A stretch of 64,000 nucleotides of DNA from Gnetum montanum (GCA_015680685.1 MNCI01000651.1:358894-422893); one strand, 5' to 3'. Positions 35,255-46,765 are shown, numbered from the stretch's first letter. Numbers and translations are program-made. Notes: a model not told the origin generated them from the letters alone.

Positions 35255-36170
35255 TGATGAGCAATGAGTATACCCTATGCCCAATCATATGAATTACAAG
35301 CACTCATGTATAATTCAGTCAAATGCCATAGAATTTAAGTTCCTAAGTACACTAGTTCTAGAAAATGAAATCTAATCATGATGATCATTGTCTTCCCAAC
35401 TACACTTGTGAAGCTTAGTTGTATGGTTAAGTGTAATTGGGGCACATGATTTTTATTATTTTATATTTTATTCACCTACAATTGATAACAAGTTGAAACT
35501 CAATTTATTAACCAATTTAACTGATTTGATTGCTAATTTGTAGTTAACTATCCTAACATAAGCATTTGGTTTCACTTTTTGTACACATCTTGAACACATA
35601 TAACATTGTTGGGTTACCAAGTGTCTAAGTGTTAAGCACTGTTGGGATTGCCAAGTGTTGTATGTTATGCTCAAAGTGGTCATACCTATGTGTTTAATCT
35701 ATTTAGCTTAATTAGATAATTAATTAAAGTCTTACTTATCTTAATTAATTGCGTAATTAATGAAAATGGCCAATGCAAAAATAAATCATTAATCTATTCC
35801 AAGTACTACAAGGTTTAATCAAAATGCTCATCTTTATTGTTATTCACACTAGTATGCTCAGGTACATTAGTGCTCATACTTTTTGACTCCTACTACGACA
35901 CTCAAAAAAAATATTCTAACTTCAAATGACAAAAGTACAAGAGCTCTACTACAACTATGACAAAACTTTTATAAACATGATGGGTGAGTGCATATTTATA
36001 GACTTTATTATGAAGCTATGTTGATGGGGCCTCATAGACACAACAAACACTACGTTGACATGGCCCTATCACGAAGGCAACACCACATAGATAGGGCCAT
36101 GTTCATGGAGGCCCATTGATGAGGCCACACCAATGGGGGCATATCAATGTGACTCTTTGATGCTTCATCA
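35255..36170 (-). repeat. 5' LTR of Athila-type copy A
   Basis: About 916 bp, starting TGATGAAGCATCAAAG on the minus strand and ending GCTCATCA next to the primer site. The promoter region has repeated TGATGGGGCC-like words (36020-36140) and a TATA box at 35993-36000. The part near 35380-35420 matches copies B and C (TTGTCTTCCCAA). Confidence 0.85.
35993..36000 (-). promoter_or_regulatory. LTR TATA box, copy A
   Basis: TATAAATA on the minus strand, at the same relative place as the LTR boxes of copies B and C. Confidence 0.65.
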
Positions 36171-38120
36171 ATTGATGCCTTAGCTAATGTTAATCAATAT
36201 TGGAAGGATATGGAATAGATGTCATCATTCACACGAAGCTAAAAGTATCATTCAAAGTTGAGTTTATGTGATGTCACTTGCAAGTGATTTTGACATTGAT
36301 ATTAGCATCTCCTAAACATCTCCTAGGAAAAACATGTTGATTTAAGCCTTCTAAAACCTCTAAAAGTATTGAAACTAATATTCATCTTTCCAAGGATGAT
36401 GTTGACTTATCATTGGAGGTTTAATGAGGTTAAAAATATGGTTGAAAGATGTGTTTTTGGTGCTAAGAATTTAGCTAACATTGGCAACATTAGAGTCACC
36501 TTTGTATCATGTCAAAATAACATCTCATTTTTGGCCTTCACAACCTCTTGAAAGTGTGAAAATTAATGTCTTTCCTCTAGGTCATGATTAGGATCAATTG
36601 TCATAGGCCTATTGAGGCCAAAAATATTGTTGAAGAAGGTGTTCTTGAGGGATTTTTATATGCCAAGGAGATTTAACAATATCAATCCTACACCTATCTA
36701 ATTGTTGAAGCATTGAATAGGTGGGTACAACATCCACATCATAGAAAAGAAGAGAAAAAAAAACATGGTTTACCAAAAATATCATTATTGTACTAAAATA
36801 TCATCCATGTTCAAAAATACTTAAAAAAAATAAAGTTTATTGGATCAAACCTATTAAGTGAATCAAATTTTTCATGGTTATTATTCCACACAATATCCTT
36901 TAAAAAACTCCTGCAAACATGAGATCCTTCCACATATTCTTTGGTATATAGTGGAAAGTTTATTGATGTTTCTACTCATAAATTGGTAAAAATTTTTCTT
37001 TTTCTAGTGGATTGTATGATATTTTCTATTTAAGTCCACACTCTAAAAAATTTAGAAATCTCAATGCAAATGAGCTTCAAGAGATGCTACTTCTAGTGAC
37101 AAATATAAAATATCTAGAGAAGCTTAAAGGTGTTCAAATCATTGAGTTAGTGAATAATGTAATGAAAAATTTAGTTGTTGTTGTGGTTTTACATCTACTT
37201 TCTCATAGGGTCTATGACATCCATACTTGTTTAGTTTATTATCTTTATCATATTCGAGAGAGTAATAGGCTAAAGTGGATTATCTTCATGAGTGAAAAGT
37301 TATGTAATGAGCCAAACCCCTTGGTGCACATGAAAAAAACTTATTTGTGTCTTCATCACACACTATCTTTTTTTGTTCATTATCTATGTTATGTATAAGT
37401 TTGTCATTTCTTCAAATATTAAAGATCTAAAATAGATAGATTACTATATCTCTAATGAGAACTTATAAAGGTATCATGAGGTGACTGCCCAAGCTATTAT
37501 GAAAAGATGGGAAAGACATATTACATGATAAATGCTTAAATAACTTCGTAATATAAACTTGGTTAATGAAAATAAGATGATAATTATATAACCTATATTT
37601 TGACATTTTTTAATTTTTAATTAATTGAATAATTATTCTCTATAAGAGATTCTTAATAGGAAGCTTCATCATGAAGTAACAACTATGAAAACTACTAGTG
37701 TTTTTAGTGTGGACCTATTCTCTAAAAAGCTATACTAAAAAAGAAAAAATACATGAATCATTCGCAAACAATTTGAAGGAAGCATTCTTTAGTTTGAGCT
37801 CCAAGAAGAATGAGCAATCAAGCTTCAAGTCCACCATCAAAATCCCTATAGGTAGGAGGATTCAAATTATACAGATTACATAGAATTGGAAGCTAGCATG
37901 ATCACCTCAGAAGATATAGTCAAAAGAGAGAAAAAGGAGACTTTCTCCATCATAGATATAGCTAGGACAAAGTACAAGGAGATGTCCACTTGAATCAATA
38001 AAGCGTAGGAAAAGGTGGTACTGAATCATGAACTAGACAATACACTCTAGGTCAACATGGATGATGAAAAAAATAACAATGCACTATTATTTCTATTATC
38101 AATTCAAATAAATCAAGGAT
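36171..38120. other. Unassigned retroelement-like stretch
   Basis: Sequence between the LTR of copy A and the recognisable internal start of family E. It includes a plus-strand frame at 37012-37398 (listed separately). Otherwise it is AT-rich with short broken frames. Confidence 0.4.
37012..37398 (+). CDS. Unrecognised 128-codon frame
   Basis: This is one of the longer open frames in the window. It encodes LSPHSKKFRNLNANELQEM, a helical LKGVQIIELVNNVMKNLVVVVV segment with a hydrophobic run, and several His/Leu-rich stretches ending HHTLSFFVHYLCYV. Helix-rich content and the lack of Trp/Gly motifs fit a decayed retroelement accessory frame more than an enzyme. It is antisense to the family E copy at 38475-39623. 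The frame seems to continue past the stop as NIKDLK. I do not recognise it, and it may not be expressed. Confidence 0.3.
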   Translation: MYDIFYLSPHSKKFRNLNANELQEMLLLVTNIKYLEKLKGVQIIELVNNVMKNLVVVVVLHLLSHRVYDIHTCLVYYLYHIRESNRLKWIIFMSEKLCNEPNPLVHMKKTYLCLHHTLSFFVHYLCYV

Positions 38121-38474
38121 AATTAGGTAAGTATTTTTGACCATTTGGGATGTAATTGCCAATGTTTGGATGCCTCACGGTATTATGACCTTGGGAGGCA
38201 TGGGATCAAAAGTGTTCTTCAAACAAGATTTAGGTGTTTGTTGGTCTCTGACAACACCAAGGCCAAGATATCTCCAAATAGACTCAGTAGTTATAAAATA
38301 TACTAAACATGAGTATTTGTTTGCTATTGCAAATGTTGAAATGATTGGGTTATGTATGAAATTGTAATCGGTTTTCATAGAAGAGATTTAGCTAACTTTG
38401 TCAAATATTATGAGTTGTTGGAGATTCCTATTTTGTTAAATCACTTAAACTATACGGTCCCTATAATAGCTACT
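38121..38474 (-). mobile_element. Family E internal start, copy E1
   Basis: It matches, inverted, the region 56819-57110 that follows the LTR of copy E2, for example ACTGAGTCTATTTGGAG and the run CTATTATAGGGACCG against GTATTATAAGGACCG beside the LTR. That run may be the primer site, but I cannot assign a tRNA. Homology with E2 ends near 38130. Confidence 0.65.
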
Positions 38475-39623
38475 TGTAACAAATAAAATTTTATAAAAAC
38501 ATTTGAGCACAATTTTGTCAATATACTCCTAATTTTCCCTAGAGAAAAAGTTCTACAAGAAAACTAGAAATAGAGCAAGATTCAGTTGACTTAGAAAGAG
38601 AAAGAAAAGAAAGTAGATTTGTGTGAAACCTCAAATATTTAAACAAGATAAATTGATATGAGTAAACACTTCACATTAAAGCTATTCCTAATTCAATAAC
38701 TATGAATTGTCCAAACTTTCTGAGCTCAACAAGCAATTTCATAAAAGACGATCTTATTATACTACCAAAAATCACTATGTAAACTACAAAGTACAAGTCT
38801 CTATTCTGGCTAGTTAATAGTTTTTAAAGATTGCATTCAATAGAGCTTTCAAAAAAATTGACAATTGCTTAATTGAAATACCAAGGCAATACACTTTAAA
38901 AATAAAGAAGCTATTTTAGTCCTATCAAAATACCAAAAATTTTCTTAGATTCTCTACGTTCAAAATAGACAATTTTGTTAAAACATTCTTATTAAATTAA
39001 TGTTGAGGCTTTTCAACAACATAAGCTCTTCTATAACAAATCTTAATAGGAGTCTAATATTACACAAAAACAGAGTTATAAAATTAACCTAAAAAAATCT
39101 CAAAATTAAATGCCAAGCACAAGACTATCTAAACTATTAGCTAAGCAACTAAAACAAAATAAAAAGAAATGAACTCACAAGATTAGAACAAATTAGTTGA
39201 AATGATAAATTAGCAAGCTATCTTACAAACTTTAATATCTTCTTCTTGATGTCCCAACCTCCTCCTTAAAATCCTTTCCTAAAGCCCTTTTTATAATGGC
39301 TTTTGGGTGGTTACAACCATCATGAGAAGGTGAGGTAAGTTACAAATATTATAAGGGTTGGTTGTAATTACCATAGAGAAAATATGTATAGTTGTCAAAT
39401 GTCCCATTTGGTGGTTACAACATCATGGAAAATTAAAATTCGATTGTAGGAAGTTAAAACCATCATAGGGGAAGTTATAACCACCATGTTGTTAAAATTG
39501 AAAGTTATAACCACCATATTGTTAAAATTGACAAGTGTTCAATTCATATGAAGCATTAAACAATTGTTCCATAAATTCCTTTTCTACTTAAATAATAATA
39601 ATATCTCTTTTCTTTTTTTAACA
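38475..39623 (-). repeat. Family E LTR, copy E1
   Basis: Read on the minus strand it starts TGTTAAAAAAAG and ends TTTGTTACA at 38475. It aligns with the plus-strand LTR at 55585-56818, for example ATATGAGTAAACACTTC and AGAAAACTAGAAATAGAGC in the 38550-38700 part, and the GTAAGATxxCTTGCTAA block near 39210. The inner end is firm. The outer end at 39623 is chosen from the TGTTAAA start and is less sure. Confidence 0.75.
39472..39531 (+). repeat. 30-bp tandem duplication in the E1 LTR
   Basis: AAGTTATAACCACCATxTTG is repeated at 39472-39501 and 39502-39531 with one mismatch. Related GGTTACAAC/GTTATAACC words recur at about 39310-39490. They lie upstream of the likely transcription start, so they could be promoter elements of the LTR. 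Confidence 0.8.
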
Positions 39624-41390
39624 ACTCATATTCCATTAAATCCAAGCTCTAACATATCTTAACGGATGATCAATTGGAATGGAAACCTGTAACTACCTTT
39701 GATGAATAGATCTTGGTGAACAAAGTTTAATAGCATATACAATATTCTTTTATCTGCCAAAAGAGATTCAGCGGATCCGGTCAAATAAATGTAAGATGAA
39801 AGATGAAATCCTCGCTCAAACAACACCGCAGTCACATGAATTGCAGGATGATTGAAATTAACGTTCCCCAACAGCAGAAAAGCATCGCCAATCATGATGC
39901 AATCCCAGGACCTTTTCGACTTTTCAGTGCAACTTCAGCCATTCCTCTTAAAACGCCAGAGAGCATATTCAGAATTTATGAGTAAAAATCACACCTTTGG
40001 AAGCAGAAACCCATGGTACATATATAAGACAACTCAGACATTGCAGTTCCTGCTAAAAAGTGCATTCCTGACTCATTGGGGAAAGAAATTTATCATCTCA
40101 CACTCTCAGAGTTTCAGTTTCTGCTCATCATCACACTTAGATATCCATCCATGGCCAGCCAATATAATCTATCGCTCACGCGGCAAATCGGATGCTAAAG
40201 CCACTCTCATGCCTACGGTGTAGGCTATTACTGCTGTTGTCTGCTCTCCGTCACCGTCAACTGTGCCGACGATGCCGCAGGGGTCACCATGTGTGTTAAC
40301 GTGAATGAGAGCAAAACAACGATGGAATCGGTGTAGGATTCTGACGGAGCATAAGGGGCGCAGGGGAAGGGGAAGGAGAATATTTTTGTGTGCACTATCC
40401 ATCAAAAAACTATAAAATTTGGCAGAAAAGAGCAATAACCAGGCAAATCAACCTTCAACGAATGAATTTAATCAAACACTAGCAACAACCGCTGTGGAAT
40501 TTTTTAATGACGGATGGAATCCGTTACGAATATATATATATATAGTATGGCAGTTCAATTGATTCACGAACAGTGGACAACTGTTGTAGACTCTGATTCA
40601 CGAGAGCCACCACCTCCTCCTGTTCCTTCGGCTCATTCTGCTCCTCCAACGGAATCGTCATTTCAAGCTTTTTGTTTTCGGGAACGTCTGGAGCTTTCAA
40701 CATAACCAAGTTGCGCCCTTCCTTGCCAAGTTGCTGCTGCCGCCATGTTCGTTACTCTGCTGGTTGTTCCTGTTTGCTAGTTACAGCATCATGGTTGTTG
40801 CTGCAGCAACAAAGGTACAACCACCCAAATATCTTTTAATCCCTATATTCCTATATCCGTTGCAAATCCCTGATACGAAATCAGAACAGGCAACTACTTA
40901 AAAGGATAAGTCTCGTCAGATATTCCTGGGTTAGCTCTTCATCCATGGGCCGGAAATTGCAGCAAAATTACCGATGCCGTTGCAGTTTCTGACATCAATT
41001 TAGAGCTCAGAAGAATTCGTTAAAATACACGTGCAGAACATTGTGCCAGGCCAGGTGGTATGATGTATTGTGGCCACAATGCACATTAGGTAGAATTGGA
41101 GAAATCCTTCGATCATTCTGTACTTTAATCACATTCAGAGGTAGAAGAGCATGGGTCCCGAATTTGATTCAAGACAGACCAAACTGTGCGGTCACCTATA
41201 TTGCTGTCATCGTTCCCACCATTTTCCATGGAATTACTTGTATTGTTATTGATAATAAGGCTAATAAGATCCTCATTGTTAACAATAAATATGCCTCATC
41301 ATCTAGGTGTTCATTGGCCTTTTTACTTGGGAACCAATCATCAGCCAAAAAGAAATACCATGGTTGTAACTATCACTTATAGCTAGGGAA
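39624..41390. other. GC-richer host-like segment, gene relic possible
   Basis: Base composition shifts to higher GC and more CpG than in the flanking retroelements. A TATA-like CATATATAAGAC lies at about 40017-40028 with an ATGGCC at about 40151, and an (AT)n run at about 40530-40545. Candidate frames include plus 40514-40705 (PPPPPVPSAHSAPPTES), plus 41041-41382, and minus 40524-40709 (APDVPENKKLEMTIPLEEQN). None is recognisable, and frames on both strands are open, so strand is undecided. A GT-donor-like AAAG|GTACAA lies near 40815. This may be promoter and exon remnants of a host gene. Confidence 0.4.
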
Positions 41391-41650
41391 AACACCCTTT
41401 AATTGTAATGTCATAAAGCTTGGCAAGATATGAAAACCCAACAATGCTTTTTCAAGTGTTCCTAGATTCAACAATCCCTACATGTAGATGACATCCACCA
41501 TCCAGCAATCATTTACTTTTAACGATTTTAAACTAAAAATATTCCTTAGCCTAGAGGGCAATCCTTTGAAAAGAATGCAATCCTCAATCTCCATGTCTCT
41601 TAGATTTTGTAAGTTGCCAATTGTGTTCGGTTAACCCTACTTTAGTTCTT
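41390..41650 (-). pseudogene. Leucine-rich-repeat fragment of a resistance-type gene
   Basis: The minus strand encodes NTIGNLQNLRDMEIEDCILF, then KGLPSRLRNIFSLKSLKVNDCW. These are two plant-type leucine-rich repeats (L-x-x-L-x-x-L-x-L-x-x-C spacing) like those of NBS-LRR disease-resistance proteins. A stop then follows, with LLNLGTLEKALLGF. Such repeats recognise pathogen effectors or guard proteins in intact genes. No NB-ARC or TIR motif is visible nearby. Frames from 41650 to 42130 (for example KALMKLPLQSL) might be the decayed upstream part. Probably a fragment. Confidence 0.55.
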
Positions 41651-42687
41651 TAATTTTTGGAATAAAACTATGAACCAAATGTTCTTGGTAATGCCTATCA
41701 CTACTCCATGAAATGGCCAAAATGTGATAATAGTAAGCAAATTGATCCATTGCAATAACATCCACAACATATAGCTCTTAACATAAATACGTTAAAGCTC
41801 CCAGTATCTTAAAAAAATTGTAACAACCATGGTCATTAGCAAGTTCCTTGAAGGATACACCAATTGCTTTGAAGTTCACAGCTAGTGCACTAAAGCGATC
41901 ATCAAGTACACTAAAGCCTATCTTTAGTAGAAATACTATCCATAACATGTCTAGTTCATCACCTTCTAGAAATACTTAAAATTGATTAAGTCCTTAATGT
42001 CATCCATCATTGCTAGTGAGAGATTGTAGAGGAAGTTTCATCAAGGCTTTAATGCAAGTCAAGTAGTCGCATGACCTCCTAAAAAAGTAGCTCAATTTCT
42101 TACAAGCCCACATACTTAAGCCATTGATGGAGCATGCCTACAAAAGGCATACTCATTATCCTCAAAAATCAAGAAAATAAAAATAAGTTTAATTATAGAG
42201 TTCAATGATAGATGAAAGGTACCTAATGGATGAGATCATAGAATAGGCATTATGAATGGTTCTCTCTCTCCTAGTTTCAAGAATAGATATCTACTACAAA
42301 ATAGATGTTGCTCTAAAAAGAATCACATGTCTTCTTCAAGAAATACAAGAGTAGAAAAATGAGTGGGAATTTAATTACAAAAAGTAATAATTAAGCAACT
42401 TAGATATTCAACAAGCATGAATTGATATTCAACGTGGAAAAATATAGCAAGAGGACTTTGACAAAATCCATCAGTATAGGTAAAGCCTTAACCATAAGAT
42501 CACTGTATACTATTTATACATTCATAGTGTGGAGGACAAAAATAATTATCTAGATAAAATGATGAATGTCATAAAGGTAACATTTTAGTTTTTCACTCCT
42601 TAGTGTCCTTATTTTCCAATTATTTTCTTGACATTTACATCATGATTTTCAACTTTTGTAATACCTTAAAGTAAGGTGGAAGCCAAG
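41651..42687. other. No firm feature
   Basis: AT-rich sequence. The first 480 bases may be the decayed upstream part of the leucine-rich-repeat fragment (minus strand). I see nothing firm in the rest. Confidence 0.35.
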
Positions 42688-42790
42688 TGATGAGACGTGA
42701 CCTGCATGTGCCGTGATATCGCGTCTTTCCCTGCGATATCGCGCATGCGATATCGCGGTCCGCCGCCATATCTATAAATAAGAGGCGGCN
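42688..42790 (+). repeat. LTR start with CpG-rich palindromic U3 (copy D)
   Basis: It begins TGATGAGACGTGAC, the same terminal word as the LTRs of copies B and C (TGATGAGTCATG). Three GATATCGCG words follow at 42715-42723, 42735-42743 and 42749-42757, two of them within the palindrome GCGATATCGC. A TATA box (42773-42780) and AAGAGGCGGC come next; copy B has TATAAATAAGAGGC at the equivalent place. About a dozen CpG occur in some 100 bases, unlike the rest of the window. An ambiguous base, N, stands at 42790. I cannot follow the LTR beyond it. Confidence 0.6.
42773..42780 (+). promoter_or_regulatory. LTR TATA box, copy D
   Basis: TATAAATA followed by AAGAGG, matching the TATAAATAAGAGG of copy B. 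Confidence 0.65.
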
Positions 42791-43980
42791 CCAAGGATAT
42801 ATAGCTTTAATAGTAGAGCCTAGAAACCTCTCAGGACACAGATAGGTTATATAACTGATGAATGAAGTACATGAGCCAAAGAATGTTTAGATAATGTTAC
42901 TGAATGTTGTGACCCATATGTATGCATCCTACATATTCCTCATGCCTAGTCTCAAAGATCTAGCATGCAAACTCCTTGAAGAGAAGAAGAAAAACACTGC
43001 ATGTTACCTCAAACTTGATGAAGATTTTCTATAGAAGTTTATAAACATATCATTGCAACCTAGCATTTGTGGTACTAGAATAGATTTGCAACCTAATAAT
43101 GATGGTAGTATAGCAAAAACTACATAAAGATGAATTTCCACTATGTAACCCTCTTAATTCTATGGGATCTGTTTAGGAAATGATGTTGGGAAAACCATGT
43201 CTTATGTGGATTCCATTTTCACCATATATCTTGTACTCCGTAATTCAAAAATCTTCATTGAACTTGGACATATCTTTGATGTCTAATTAGTTTCATTTTA
43301 GTTTGTTTTAATGTCTTTTAACCTTTAGTTTCTATTTTTTTTATTTTTGTTGTGATTTAGAAACTCATTCAAAATGGAATTTTTGTAAATACTAAATGTT
43401 GATGTATGTTTTACTATTGAATATTGAAAACTAAACTAGAAAATCATGCTTTATTACTTTATGATGCTAACTTGATAAATAGATATGATAGTTATGCAAA
43501 ATTAAAGCTTAATGTCTTGATTCATACACCCAAATTATGTATGTCTTCAATTTAAAAATAAAAATAACATCTAAATTTAATCACACATTTAAAATATATA
43601 AAAAATTGAAAAAAATTATAAGATAATCAACTTCAAATAATTAGATCAAATAAACTACATCCAAGATATACATTATAACATTTCAATAACTGATATACCC
43701 TAATTCATTTGATCATCGACATGTTTGTGTAATCCCAAGAAGCCAACAACTACTTGTCAATGATCAAATTAATTAAGGTAATCATATACTATAACCTTAT
43801 TAAAAAGAGATGCCCATGTTGTTAGCATATTCAATACTATATGTCCTCAATTATTTTTTGTTAAAGAAAATTTTGGATGTTCTAGTTCATCATACATAAG
43901 CCAATCATCAAACATAGAAGATGCATAATGCTCATTACCCTCTAAATTATATATATAATCAATTTCAAAACATTTATATC
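42791..43980. other. No firm feature
   Basis: AT-rich sequence following the ambiguous base. It may include the R-U5 part of the LTR started at 42688. No CTCATCA end or primer site was found. The right-hand part may be the decayed 3' end of the hAT-like relic. Confidence 0.35.
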
Positions 43981-45300
43981 TCCATCAACTTGTAACTTTT
44001 GTGATATATATATCTTTCTCATGTGCAACCTTGATTAATTTATCCATCTACCTTAGCATTGGTAAAATTGTAGCTAATGTAAGAAGGATATCAATATCCT
44101 ATAATTACATTAAAATATTTTTGTTCTTGTTAAGATTCTAATGATTTTTATACATAAAACTAGTAAGAGATTAATATCTCTAACACCTATTCATCAAGTT
44201 TAAGCATTGAAATTCATCGCTTCTTTACATTTTTCATCATCTTTTCTTCTTTACTTTCACTATTAGAATCTTTAGGGAAGTTCTCAAAAAAATTCCAAAA
44301 ACTTCATAAATATTTTTAAACTATGGATTGAAAAAGCATGTGCCTTCTTAATGAGTTCATCTACCATGGTTACATTATCAAATTCTAAAACTTTCTTGTA
44401 ATCTAGGATTATTTGGTGTGTCATAAAATATATGTAGATCATAAAAGATGTGTATTTAGTTTGCAATTTAACACAAATACCATTATAGTTCCCCTAAATT
44501 GTTATTATACTAATTATTGAAACACAAACAATTTTCTTAACTATTTTCTTCTCAGTTAACCTTGCATGTTTCAAAGTGTTTATAACAAATTTGCATAGGT
44601 TTTGTTATATACTACTCTCTCTTATTTTGTATACACCAAGTATGAAAATTGCTTAAAATCTTCAACAACATACATATGAATACAAACACAAATTATGTTA
44701 TCCACTATGGTAAATTCATCTAAAGATAGTAAAAAAAGTTATACATTTCAAGCTTTATTCACTAAGGTAAAATGCAATTTTCCAATCACTTTTCTCAAAT
44801 CAATGACTATTAAATACATTGGAAGCAACAACAAACTTAGTTCTTTGTAGTGGATATTTTCTAATGTGAGGCTCATAGTTTTTGGCATCATAAAACTATC
44901 ATGAACTTTAGTTTCTTTCTTCTCAAATAGTTCTTTATCATGTTTTTCAATCATCCCAACTAGGTTTTTAATAGTTCTTCTAGTATCCTTTTTTTTCCCC
45001 AAGATATCAATTGTAATCAATCTCAAACTAAATATGTACATACCTTTTTTTTCATTTTTCCCAAGATAAATTTATTTTTTATACCATAATCTTCTTTAAT
45101 GGTTTTGTATATGTTACCATAATATTTTTTGATGGTATTTTTCTTAAGTTACATTTAATTTTCTTTCTTTATTTTCCAATCATATATTTCACATTTGCAT
45201 TTAGTAATCTCATCCCCTTTCATTTGTGGTTCTACATGAATAATGAAGGAGTATTTCTTTGACCATTCAAGTTTGTAACTATGATCACTTATCCAATTCC
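43981..45300 (-). pseudogene. hAT-like transposase-derived gene relic
   Basis: Frames on the minus strand follow the plan of plant hAT-like (DUF4371-type) transposase relatives. An N-terminal zinc-finger-like KCKCEIYDWK (45176-45199) has its third Cys changed to Tyr. HYKELSLLLLPMYLIVIDL is in the open stretch 44748-45041, and DEFTIVDNIICVCIHMYVVEDF follows. FMTHQIILDYKKVLEF, the 'C-M-A-H-x-x-N-L' region with Cys lost, and ELIKKAHAFSIHSLK are at 44284-44466. Stops are frequent. I found no terminal inverted repeats or 8-bp duplication. It could come from a transposon or from a domesticated host copy. Confidence 0.55.
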
Positions 45301-46760
45301 ATTCTTCATATTGTTTCTTTCATTGTCGTAATCTTTTAATTTATTTTGAGGTTCTCTCTATTACAAATTTCTTTGATGACTTGGTATTTATTTTGTGACT
45401 TCCCTTGTCATTTATCTATTAACAAATGAATGCAAATGGTGATATCTCTACAACATCTATTGTGGCTTTCATCCATATTATCAATATTCTCATCATCATC
45501 ATCATCATTCTTTATAGTAGGAATGTCTAAGTCATTACTCTTCTAAATGTCATTCTCATTTTAAGGATTTCTATCATCTAGTGGCATAGGTATACTGAAA
45601 ATGTTAATACCATTAAAATAAGAAATTGATTAATGTTAGGATGTAAAATTTGAAATTTTAAATAAAAATTAGGATTTTACATACATGAAGAGTTTGAGGA
45701 TTCTAGAGCTTCAATTTGTCCAAAGAATTATGTTATTTTGATCTTTCCATTACATCCTCATTGGATCTAACTTGCTTCACCTACCTCATGATACAATTGA
45801 GACAAGATGCTTCACATTACTTAAAATCTAAAATCTAAATGACTATTAGGTATTTGAAACTTTATTAGGTACTTGGATGTCTAAAGAAGGCTTGAGCACC
45901 TTAGGAAACCTTGGAAGCTTGAAGTAGTATTGGAAGCCTAAATCAATCTTGGATTCCTAAAGCATTATTGAGTGGCTAAAGCCCTAAAGTATTGTTATAT
46001 GTCTAAAGTAATTTTGAGCATCTCAAACTAGGTTGTAGCACTTGAGGATTCTATGAAATGTGTTCACACTATTGGGTGTTTTTTGTCTCTATGATACCTA
46101 ATAATATTTTACCTATAAACTTTTCTATGATGCCAAAAGAGCCTAATAGGTTTTTATCTCTTAATTTTAAGAAGTTTATATAGTGATTATTTGGTATGTT
46201 GCTAATGTTTGAAAATCATGATGTGAATTCCATTACAAATCATTGAATCCTACATTTTAAGGACTTTTAAAATTTTAATCTCCAATAATGGGTTAACATC
46301 ATCCTTTCATGATAGTTCACAAAAATCCCACAAAAAAATTACCCACCCTAATTTATTGAAAATGGATTATAAAACCTATTTTAGTGGCAATTTATACTCA
46401 AACCTAAGTTGTATTTTAAAAACATAGACGATGTATCCTAATATGAGTACGTAAAACCTTCAAACTTTGGTAACATATTCAATTCTGGATATCCAAAAAT
46501 TCAAAAATAAGTAATCTTTATATTATAATGTACTATTTAAATTTAGGTTTAATCATTAGTTTCCTAACATAAACCATCACTCATTATGAAAGGTTACAAT
46601 AATTAATCAAGAGGCATGATTATTTATGAAGTATAAAAGACCCTAATTCCACACATCACAAGAAAGAATATGAGATGATACAAGTGGATCAATTAATAAG
46701 TAAGATATCATTGGAAAATGGTCAAATGAAGCATTCATAAGCTAAAAGAGTATAATGATG
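45301..46760. other. No recognisable gene
   Basis: AT-rich sequence with short frames. It is the left flank of the copy B insertion and shows no LTR or pol motif. Confidence 0.45.
45491..45508 (+). repeat. (CAT)n microsatellite
   Basis: Six perfect CAT units. Confidence 0.85.
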
Positions 46761-46765
46761 ATGAT
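46761..46765. repeat. Target-site duplication of copy B, left
   Basis: ATGAT, identical to 53743-53747. Confidence 0.8.

Larger units (their letters stand above)
27090..36170 (-). mobile_element. Athila-type Ty3/gypsy element, copy A
   Basis: Read on the minus strand: LTR (36170-35255), tRNA-Asp-like primer site, gag, protease, reverse transcriptase, RNase H, integrase and a long 3' tail. No chromodomain and no second RNase H are seen. FLDGYSGYNE and FMDDL together with the primer site fit the Athila branch. It is the only one of the three copies in which every pol domain can be found, though all carry stops. The 3' end is not defined: the tail matches copy B until about 27097 and then homology ends, and no 3' LTR was found. 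Confidence 0.85.

Noticed and set aside
40524-40545. (AT)n run as a promoter
   Set aside because: A simple dinucleotide run with no transcript start evidence; noted only within the host-like segment.
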